Source of the DNA: Anastrepha obliqua
Taxonomy: Eukaryota; Arthropoda; Insecta; Diptera; Tephritidae
Reading direction: 5' to 3'
Assembly: GCF_027943255.1 (NCBI RefSeq)
Contig: NC_072896.1
Span: 65,490,501 to 65,554,500 of the forward strand
DNA: 64,000 nt
A program made the position numbers and the translations under genes. Under the pieces are notes generated by a model. That model was not told the origin of the DNA. It ran no database searches and worked only from the letters and a program-made list of their open reading frames with translations. The number at the start of each line of letters is the position of its first letter. Position 1 is the first letter of the stretch. This document shows, in pieces, positions 45,401 through 57,400 of the stretch.

Positions 45401-48400
45401 TATAAGTATAAGTGATAGCAAGTCGAGGTAATAAAAAAATGTAATGATATATAGTGAATTGAAATAAAATCCAGTGGGAATGTTGAAATGGAATTGATTT
45501 GAATAATTGGAGCAGAATGGCATGGGAGGAAATAGTACATATTGAGGAGGAAGATCGAGAATAAAAAAATTGGGATCAATGGAGAAAAAATATATAAAAC
45601 AAATGGTTAAATCGAAAGGAATGCCAATGAATTTAATTAATGAATTAATGAAACATAATGAACTAATCTGGAATAAAATAGCTAGAAAAAATTGGGATTC
45701 ATTGAAATAAATGGAAGAAAATCGATCAGAATGAAATTAATTTTTGTACATCGCTCCGATATGGAATCCATTGGAATGAAAGGAGAGGAACAAAATGAAA
45801 TGTTACGTAGAAAATATAATATAATGGGAGAGTGCAATGGGGCAATATGGAAGGACTTACCATTTCTTAGTATAGAATGGTAATGGATGAAATTATGTGA
45901 AATGAAATGAAACAAAATTCAAGAATACTAAAAGTAATGCAATGAAGATCTCGAGTTCTACGGAGTCCTAAAAAATGCTGCATCGGCAGTAAAGCAAATT
46001 AAATTAAACTTAAAAAATTGAATATTTTATAATCATTTCGGCGTCAGAACTAACTCCAACATGAGATGCATATAGTACAACGACAAAAATGACACAAACT
46101 TTCAACAAATATATGGTACATATGTAGATATTTTAAACATGCAGAAAAAACGAAAAATACAAATATACAATAATAAAATAATCAGGCATATGGAAGATAA
46201 ATTCAAAAGTACCATTAACCTTACATGAACAAACTGAAAGAAATATACAATATTAAGAAGAAAGAAGCTACTGGCACCAGTGGATGCCAAGTGACTGAGT
46301 TTATACATGTGAACAAGGCAGTTGCGAACATAAAACATGTACTTACTTTGCGGCGTATTGCAACCAGCATATGGGTCACCTTCGTAACCTTCGAGGCAAG
46401 AGCAAACTGGGTTGTGATTTTGTGTTGTACAAATCGCATTGAAACCGCAAGCGCCGACACAAGGATCCTCACACCGTTGACGTATACAAGCGCGGTTCGA
46501 TGGACAGTCTTGATGGATAACACATTCCGGACGACAGTTGGGCGGTGCGCCAAACATACCTGGAGTGCAACTACAAGCAGCGCGGTTATCTACTTCACGG
46601 CATTCGGCATTGGGGCCGCAAGGGCTAGGTAGGCAGGGGTTGCCCCGTGGTGGTGGTTCTCGAGCTGTGGGTATTTGGAAGATGTGAACATAAAATTTCT
46701 TTGCATATACTATTCAGAATATATTTGAAGCTTACGTTTCGGCACACATTGTTCGAAGGGATCACCCATGTAGTCGACAGGACATGAACAGATCGGATTG
46801 TGATTTACTACCTGGCATTTAGCGTTGAAGCCGCAGGTGCCAATGCAAGGATCTGTGCACTTTTGATTGATACAAGCCAAATGTTGTGAGCATTCCGAAC
46901 TGACAACACATTCCGGGCGACAGTTGGGTGGTGCACCGAAATAGCCAATTTGACATGAGCATGTTGGACGATCGTCAACCACGCGGCAAATACTATTGCC
47001 ACCGCAAGGTGTAGGTTCGCAGGGACTGCGTGGTGCGTTTGCTGTTGTGTAGAAAAAAAAACATAAATTTTATGAGTTGAAATTCTTCACCTTAAAAATA
47101 TGTATATTTACGAGTTTTCCGTTTGCAGCCTGTGAATGGATCACCCTCGTAGCCACGGGTGCAACTGCATGTGGGTACATGGTTGACCACTGCACACTCT
47201 GCGTTCGAGCCACAGGTGCCCACACATGGATCACGACAATACTGTTTGATACATGCCAAAGACGAAGAACACTCAGCATTGTAAACACATTCCGGACGAC
47301 AACCGGTGGAGTAGGGATCACCAATATATGGTTCAATACAGCTACAACGAGCCTCTCCATTACGTTCGTTACAAATCGCGTTCTCACCACAAGGACTGGG
47401 ATAACAGGGATCAATACGATCTTTCGGTTCTATAGAGAGGAATAAATAATGTAGGTGAAATTTTCGTTTTACGACGCTTCATGACTATGTTTGAACTTAC
47501 TCTCATCGATTTTTGAGCAACCAACAAAGGCGTCTCCCTCATATCCTTGGTCACAGCTACAGTGCGCAGCATGTGCTATTACGGTGCAGCGTGCATTGTG
47601 GCCGCATGTGTTCACGCAGGGATTTTGACATTTCTCTTGTATACACGCCTTATCCGCTGGACATTCAGTATTTAGTGTACACTCCGGACGACAGTATGGG
47701 GGACTGCCAATGTAATTAGCAACACATGAGCAGACTGGGCGATCTTGTTTTATTTGACATATTGAGTTAGGCCCACATGGCGATGGGACACATGGATTGC
47801 GATCGGTTCTCTCTTCTGGTATGCGGCCACACGATACGAACGGATCACCTTCAAAGCCGGGTTCGCACGAGCAGATGGGGTTGTGATTTAAGACCTCGCA
47901 ACGCGCTTCAACACCACATGTACCAGGACATGGATCTGAACATCGTTGATTGATACAAGCTTTATTCAAAGGACATTCCGAACTCACAACACACTCTGGC
48001 TGGCACACTGGCGGTGAGCCCTTGAAGTTTGGCAGGCATGAACAAGCTGCATATCCATCTGGTGAAATCAGGCAACGAGAGTTGGGACCACATGGCGATG
48101 GTTCACAAGGATTGCGAGCTGGTTTCCTTGGCGGTAAGTAGAACGGATTGCATTGGACGGTTGCATCACCCGTATAGCCTTCAACACAGAGACATATAGG
48201 TGCGTGGTTTACAATACGACACATAGCATTCACGCCACAAACGCCGACACATGAGTCCACGCATTTGGAGTTGACACAAGATTTATCTGCTGGACAGTCT
48301 GAGTTGAGTACGCATTCGGGTCGACAACCGATGAATGGATCGCCAAAGTAACCTGTGTGACAGATGCAAGTCAATGCACCATTTCTCTTCTTACACTCTG

Positions 48401-51400
48401 CATTGGCACCGCAGTGTAGTTTCTCGCAGCTAGGTGATGGTGCTGGCACAAATGGCGAAGGTGGTGAACAGTGTTCGTACGGATTGCCATACAAGCCAGG
48501 TGGACAACTACAGATGGGGTTGTGTTCGTATACATTGCAGAGAGCGTTGTGCCCACAAGAGCCTGGACAAGGATCTAGGCAGTGTTGGCCCAAACAAGCG
48601 CGGTCGAAGGGACAGTCGGAGTTCGATATACATTCAGGTCGGCAGCGTGGATTTTGTTGAGCATTGAGTCCAAAGCATGGATCGCATAACGCAACGCCGT
48701 CACCGTATACCGAGCAAACATCTTGTGGACCACAGGGTGAAGGTACACAAGGATCGCGTGTAACATTCTTTAGCACACCAACTGGTATACATTGTCGAAA
48801 AGCGTCTCCGGTGAAGCCATCGAGGCAGGCACAAATAGGTGTGTGTTGTTGTACTCTGCAAATAGCGTTTATGCCGCACACTGTACCAGCACATGGATCG
48901 ATACACTTGTGGTTGATGCAAGCTTGCGCTGTGCCACAGTCGGAATTGATGTCACACTCTGCACGACAACCACTCTGAGGGTCACCCAAGTATCTAGGCA
49001 GGCAAGAGCATACAGCGCGATTGTTTAGTAGTTTACATTCACTATTCACTCCACAAGGGCTAGGAATACAAGGATTGCGGCTTGGCATTTTGGGTATATC
49101 TAGCGCGTAACAGCGTATACCAGGATTGCCAGTGAGTCCAGCATTGCATGAGCAAACTGGATGATGTTCCTCCACGCGGCAGTTGGTACCTTGACCACAA
49201 GCACCTGGGCAGGGATCGTAACATTTAAAGCCCATGCATGCCTTATCGTGCGGGCAATCGGCATCCACTTGACATTCGTAACCATGACATCCTTTAGTAG
49301 AGGTGGGATCACCGGATAGACCCTCAGGGCAAACACAAGCGCTTTGACCATCGACGGATACGATACATTCAGCATTCGGACCGCAAGGATTCGGCTCACA
49401 AGCACTACGTGGTGGTTCGCGACAGCCTTGATATGGATCACCGATATAGCCAGAACGGCAGTAGCATTCCTCACGATTACTGGTAACATAGCAATCAGCA
49501 TTGCGACCACAAGGTCCTGGTGTGCATAGTTCATCGGAAACAGGTGGCTTTTCACAAGATTTGAATGGATTACCGATTTTACCATCGGGGCAGAAGCAAA
49601 CTGGATTACGTGAAGAATCGCACACAGCACCAAAACCACAAGGGTTGGGGTCGCATGGATTGACAGGTTCAATGCAGCCACGAATTGTGTTTGGGCTTTC
49701 TACGTAGCCGGGTAGGCAAGTACATTTAGAGAAGCCATTGCTGAGTACAGCGCATTGCGTGTTTGGCCCACAAGGCGATGGATCACAGGGACTCTTCGGC
49801 ACTTCGCATGGGACAAGCGGTGGTTGACCTTCATATTCGGGTAGACAGAAGCAAGTTGGAGCACCACTCACCATACGACAACCTGAGTTTGGGCCACAAG
49901 GGTTCGGGCGACATTCATCACCCTCAGGTACTGAAAGCGGTTGCAGAAAGGGAGTTTTATATATTAGTTAATACTTACGAGCAATTAATCAAACATTGAA
50001 AGTTATTAAGTACTTACTGCAATTCTTGAATGGATTGCCGGTGAGTCCCTTCGGGCAATAGCAAATCGGGTTACCATTATCAAGCTCGCACAACGCATTA
50101 ACGCCACATGGATTTGGATCACATGGATTGGTTGGTGGGTTACAAGCGACTTCCGGTCTGCCGGCATAACCTGGTGGGCATTTACAAATGCCTCGGTGAT
50201 TGATGACGTCGCAAAGCGCATTGGCACCACAGCGACAGGGCGAAGCGCATTTGCCATCAATACACGCCCGACTGGTATCACATTCACGATCTGCACGACA
50301 GCCTTGCACTTGCGAGCACTCGATGTAAGCATTGCCCACAAAACCCGATAAGCAACGACATTCGATGCCATGGTTCACAGGAATGCACTCAGCGTTCTCA
50401 CCACACGAATCTTCGAAGCAAGGATTGATACAGCGACGATTCAGTCGATCGCAGAGTTTGTTAGGCGGACAGTCCTCATTATATTGACAGACAGGCGTAT
50501 GGTCAAGCGCTGTTATTCGGTGGGACAGGTACGCAACCGAATCGTTTGGTTTGTGCGCAATTGTTTTTGGATTACAGGTATGGTGTGTGTTTTGTATGTG
50601 TATTTATAGGTTCGTTGGTGTGGTGTGTTTCAGTTTTTGTTAATTCATAGTAATTTATTTGTTTTTGCGGTGTTCAGAAAAGTACACATTTTTACAGGTG
50701 AATGGTGTGAGCGTATTTTACAGTGTTTTGAAATAAAAAATTAAAGAAACAGTTGCGAAATTAGCATAGCTACAAAATGTTATATGGTGCAATCTGCACA
50801 GAAAAAACTTTTTGAATATTTTTCTCAGGTTCTCTTAGGAATTCAAGATGTTTATGAAGCTACTCACGGCAATGACATGAAACAAAGTAATGTACAGAAA
50901 CAACGAGCAGCAGTCGTATACAATATATGTAGATCTCTCTGAAAACTTTAAATTACTTTTGTGCGTTTAGGTCATCTTTGTGCCATTGTCATTGCCCTTG
51001 AAACGCTCCTGTGTAACCCGTTTTAGTATGCCATCGTGCACTTACCTGGTTGACAACCAATAAAACCGTTGCCCTGATAACCATCCACACAGCTACATTC
51101 GGCAGCATGGTTTGCATTCATACAGACTGCATTTTGCGCGCAAGGATTATGTGCATCGCAAGGATGTTGGCAGCGTCGACTGATGCAAGCCTCCGTAATG
51201 TCGCAATCGGCATTGTGTATGCACTCAACTTTGTGAGAAGGGAAAAAGAGCAATGATTAGATAATTTTTATGATTCTTCTAGCCAATTAGTAAATAAATA
51301 TTTCCGCTATTTAATCAGGGGTAAGTATTTGTTGATTAATCTATTTTTGAATTTATAATGAATTTATGTTATAGGTATGTAATGAACGAAGTTCTTCGCT

Positions 51401-54400
51401 TACTTGTCCTATCCACAGGCGTGCATTTGATGGTCGGATTACCTTCATGCCCCTTAGGGCACGAACATATTGGCCTATGCATTTTCGCCACACACTTCGC
51501 GGTGGGCGCACAAACATTCGCAAAGTCGCAAGGATTATGGCATAGACCCATGTAACATGCTTCATTCTCAATGCAGTCATTGTTCGATTGACATGGTTCC
51601 GGATTCTTTGGTGAGCCGGGGGATTCTACTTGTTAGAGGAGTTAGAGTATTAATGTATGTTATTTGGTAAGTAGATTTTTTAGATTATAATGATGTTTGA
51701 TAACACAAAAGTAACTTAACGTATATTTAGACTTCCATACTTCCATAAAAAATGAGTTAACCAAAACACGAAAAATACGGCAAATATGAGGGGTTTGTAG
51801 GAAATTGTTATTTACAAATGTTTTCGTTTTCCAAATATTGAGCAACCAGACAGTAGAGAGAGTTGAAGTGCGAGTATAAAAAAACGTGAATTTGCATTTC
51901 ATGCCAACTCCTTTTCTTCTTACAAAAAACAAATCGTAATTACATTATTTATAATATATGTACACTAATATTAGCAATTATCTTTCTTTAAAATATGTTC
52001 AAAAAATCTTCGTAAATTTAACTACTATTAACAGTTAAAAAAATTGCATATCACAAAAAAAAAAATTTCTGAGCAATAAGTTCGAAAATTTAATGAAGTT
52101 TTTTATGTTGTATTTATATAGTTTGAAATTTTAGAATATGCTGCCTTTGTTATAGTAGGATATATTTTTATACGAAATTAACGAAAAAAATTTGCATGCC
52201 AATTGCGAATATTCTAAAAAAAAATCTCACTGTGTTACGACTTGTTTCGCTCACTGTTTATATATATATGAAGCGATTATATTCACGGCGGGCTCTTAGC
52301 TGCATTGATTGGAGCGTGACTACCATTGGTAGTGCCCGGTTTCGAAACCGCGGGCATCACATATCAAATGATAGAAAAAGTTTTTTCTAAAAGTGGTCCC
52401 TCCATTTGTGGAAAACATCAATACGCACACCACAAATAGGTGGAGGAGCTCTACCAAACACCCACAGTATGTCTATATATATATTATCCATATACTAAAG
52501 CAAGCTTGGAAGCGTGAATTTAAATTGCATTGCAATTGAATGATTTAATTATTGATTTTTAATTCAGACAGCAGCGTTTTGTACCAGTTGATTTTGATAA
52601 GAAAGTAGCTTCAAGAAAAAGTTCCATTGAAAATTGTTTAGTAAAAATAGGAAAATTTTAAATTATTAAAAACAATTTTTAAATTTAAAAATTAAGCCGA
52701 ATCAAATAAATAATTTTTTTACTTAAATAGTAAAAACTCCCTTTTTTTGGCGTAAAATCTTATTACTGTAGGACTCATTACTTCGACTTTAGTATTTAAC
52801 ATACAAATACAACAAGTAAAGAAATTTCATTGCAAAATAAATAAATAATTTTTTTAGTTCTATGAGGTATTTCTTCATTAAAGAAAATGAAAGATAGGAC
52901 AGGTTTTTGTGTTCTTCCACGGCCTTTACTGGACTTGTTTTAAAAGCTCTACCGACATATCCACATCTCTAACTAAATTTTGTAAGAAGCTTTTACCTAA
53001 AAATGGGAAAGAAACCATGCATTTTCCACTAAAATTTTGCAAAATGTGCAAATCGTGCAATCCTTTTTTGAAAAAATAAAAAAAATGAAAAACTAAACAA
53101 ATATTAACATTATACCTTTTACACACTCCGCATCGCTTGTGTCACTTTCGCGACACCTATTGCGACACACTCCCAATATGCATAATTGACTAGAACCACA
53201 GTTAGTATGATCTGTACAAGTGTTAATCATTGTGATATCAGTAGAGGAGCTAATTGCAGTAGTTGCTACTGTGGTGGCGGTTTCGGTTGTTATAGTTTTA
53301 GTAGTAGTGGTACCAGATTCAGTGGTAGTTGTTGCCTCTGCAGCTACAGCTGGAGCTGGCGTTGACGTCGTGGTAATTGGTTCAATTGTCTCATAAGCGA
53401 ACGACGTCGTAGTACCGGCCATAGTTGGACGTTCCGTTTGTTCCGTTACTGGTGGTGTTATCACAGGGAACATTGTTGTGATTAAATCGCGAACACTCAT
53501 TGTTGTTACTTGTTCCGATTCCTTCATAGGCTCAGTGACCATAGCTACCGGGAAGGTAGTACGTTGTGTGGTCGTGAGTAAGGTAGTTAAATTATAATCA
53601 AATTCATTCGAGGTATCAATACGTGTAGTCTTCATTTTGGGTGTTGTTGTGCGCGCATCGAATGGGCCTTTACTATCCTCGCCGCGACGTGAGCTGCTGC
53701 TGCTGGTAGAGATGGCGGCAGAGGAAGTGGACGACGACGTAGAGACAGTGGTGAATGTTGGGGTGGTTGCGTGCTCAGTCACTGTGTTGGCGATTATGTT
53801 ATTCTCTCCATCGCGATAACCCTTTGGTGGGCCAGTTTTGCTCGTCGTATTCACCTCAAATTCTCTACTCGATTCGGTGGTACTCTCAATAGGCTTTTCA
53901 GTGATTGTGCTAATAATTGGAGTTGTGGTAGTGGTAGTATCTTCAAGGACGATGGCTGTAGTAATTTCAAATGAGGTGGTGGTTCTAGGGGTGGTGGATG
54001 TTGTTGTGCTCGTGGAAGTGCCAGTTTTATTTGTGTGAACGACGGTGTCGGTGATTATTGTAGTAACATCAGTGATTGGGTTAGATGTAGTGGTTGTTAT
54101 ATTGGTAGTGGTTGTTATTGTAACATTAGCTGTTAACATTGTTGTTGTATATTTTTGGTACGTATTTACACGGTTAACGTGGGAGAGATTGGTTTGAAAA
54201 TATATACAAAACCGTGAATACAGAAATATTTACAATAAAAATTGTGACGTTGAAATGTAGAGTAGAGTGCGAGGGTATATGAATATTAAATTAAATACTA
54301 TATATACAAATTTTAATTTTTAAGAATTTGTTAAAAAAATTAGCAATTTCAAATCAAATAAATAACTGCATTAACTAAATTTCAAATGTTTGTACTTTTT

Positions 54401-57400
54401 TACACAATTGAACCTATACAGTTAAATTGTTTAGCGAATGCGGTTAATTTAGTAATTTAGGAATTAAGTTTTTTTATAATTATTTATTTTTGTTGGTTAA
54501 AATGCAATAAAAACCAGGCAAACTTAGCATTAAGGCACTTGAATTGCACTCACCTTTAATGCAGGCACCAGTTGTGGGATCACAGTTGGTACCTATTGGG
54601 CAGTGTTCACAGCCAGGTGTGCGTCCGGTAGCTGTAAGGATGCAGAAAGTAAAAGTAGAGGAATTAGCGTCTATTGTGAGAGTTACTATTTGTTTTTAAT
54701 GATAATCGTACTTTGTCGGCAGTGACAGCCATCGCAGTCGAAACCGGCATGACAATCGGATTTGCTTTGGCATTCGCAGACTGAAAAATGACGAAATTTT
54801 AAAATAATTTATTTTATTGACGATGTGACGAATAAACAAGAAGGTCAGTAAACCGTTTGTTGTTTAAAGAGCTACTCGGTTACTAAGTCTCATCTAACGA
54901 AACTATAACCGCTCGTTAAATTATTTGAATATATTGTAAAAGTCATTTCACTCACCCCTCGAACAGACCGGTTGATGTTCAATCACCTGGCACTCCTGAT
55001 CACGTCCACAAGGATTAGCGTACGAACAGGGATCTAAGCATATGCTATTGATGCAAGCGCGTTGTGTTGGACACTCGTCGCTCGAAGCGCAGCCGATTTC
55101 TGTAGACCGCGCATAAATAATAAAAGGGCGAGTGAAAGAAAAAGTTATGAACGCCCAAGGCGAGAGAAAAAGAGGAAGAGAATATATTTGAAATTAGTAA
55201 TATGCATTGACTGGAAATTATTCTCTATTCTTCTATAAATAATATTACAAATAAGCAGGCAATCGTTGTTAATAGTTTTTTTTTTATATATTGTTTTTGT
55301 GAAAGCTAATTATTTCAACGCCGATTGGGGTAATTAAAACTTTTTCGTGGTGTATCTTATTAAATGCATTGTTTTATATCAGTTAAGTGTTCCAATAATT
55401 CTTAATTGCATTACATTTCTTGTAGATTTTTTTCGTTAAAATTATTATTATTTTTCGTTTAAATAGAAGCGTTAACATACAGCAGAAGCTTTTTAAATTT
55501 TTTTTAAAAATGTGAATTATAAATTCTACGCTACGTTAGACAATTGAAAGACATATACAAAAGTGCCAGCATAACAACGTCTACAAGTAGCTGAAATTAC
55601 GTAAATAAAAACATGCAAGATTCTACTACTACGGTGGGACATGAAGCCTTTTGAGTATTTTATAATTAACTTATTTTAGTGAACCCTTAACCGATGTTAA
55701 TAACGAGTAACTATTTACATAATATATTTACATTTTTTGTGTTTGTTAGACATATTTACATATTACTATTATTTCATAGTACTTATTTTTAAATTTCCCC
55801 CAAATGTATTTTTCTATACTTTTTTCATTTTTATTTGTTAGTCCTACAATTGAATCCGTGCCGAATCTTTCCGCAGATATATGTTGCATGCAGTATGCGA
55901 ACGCAGATGCTTCTCTTCGAGCTTACGAGTATTACTGTTGTTCTTGCAACACATGCACATTGAAAAGTGGCTGCTTTGATGGCACTCAAAGGCATGCGGC
56001 GGTAAATTTGATGAAGAGGGTGTTAGAGGGATAGAGATAGAGGGGAAGATTTGGAGTAAAAAGTGAGGAGCGGTGTGAAGGAGCGTAATGAGATGGGCAA
56101 GAATACTTCTTTCTGATTTCTTATGCTTGTTATTGCAATAAGCCCATTGCGAAAACAATGCTCATTTTCAGATTGATTGAAATAGAAAACTAAAACAAGA
56201 AACATACATATAATAGTAAAAAAAATATATAAAATAAACAAGGAAGGCGTATTTCAATTAAACATTCAACATTAAAACAGAGCCACATGCAAAACATAAA
56301 GAATATTGTGATTATCCAGCGAAGTCCAACGTTGGAAAATTTTGTGTGTAAAGAGGGTAAATACTGATTGATTTGATGGTTTACAGAAAATACAAACACA
56401 AAAGGATACGATTCAGATATCAAAAGATCTTTTAGTGCTCACAGTAATTTTTTGTAAAGGATGGTTAAGTTTCAAGGGCCAGTGTTGATTTTGAATAAAA
56501 TACAATTTTTTTAAGAAACTATTATCATTTCTCTTTATTATGATAATATTGGTATGGTTCAGTTACGTATGGAAAAAAATATCGGTCAAATGGGCCAACG
56601 CGGCCTCGGCGGCATACCTCCATCCGATGGTCCAAATTTTCGAAGACGCTGAGGCATAATTGAAGTTCTATGCCGTTAATGTGCCGAATTATCTCATTCT
56701 TTACCTCTTGAATTGTTGCTGGCTTATCGACGTACACCTTTTCTTTCAAATAACCCCATAGAAAGAAGTCCAACGGTGTCAAATCACATGATCTTGACAG
56801 CCAACTGACATCGCCGCGACGTAAGATTATTCCGCATCAAATTTTTCGCGCAAAAGAGCCATTGTTTCGTTAGCTGTGTGACAAGTGGCACCGTCCTGTT
56901 GAAACCACTTATCGTCCACATCCATATCTTCCAATTCGGGCCATAAAAAGTTCGTTATCATCTCCCGATAGCGAACACTATTCACAGTAACTGCCTGACC
57001 GGCCTCATTTTGGAAAAAATACGGCCCAATGATGTCGCCGGCCCATAAACCACCCCAACAGTCACTCTTTGTGGGTGCATTGGTTTTTCGGCAATCACTC
57101 TTGGATTATCATTCGCCCAAATGTGGCAATTCTGCTTATTGACGAATCCACTGAGGCAAAAATATGCCTCATCACTGAAGATGATTTTCTTCACGAAGTG
57201 CGCGATATGCATTTTGATTTGAACGCCCGTTTTCATAATAAGCCTGAATAACTTTAACGCGTTGCTCGATTGTATATCTTTCCACGGTTCAAATTTAGCT
57301 AGTCTGAAATTGAAAACTGTCAAATGAAATGCAGAATAAAACTTGACGTTTAGATGTGGTTCACATTCAACATCAGCCCTTAAAATTTAACCACCCTTTA

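Noticed and set aside
45682..45915. Opposing ORFs of 63-77 codons in the purine-rich intron
   Set aside because: Explained by the scarcity of stop codons in one frame of skewed sequence; no domain and no conserved pattern.
55804..56423. Small ORFs on both strands (60-104 codons) near 56 kb
   Set aside because: Low-complexity AT-rich translations with no domain, and no splice or codon evidence.
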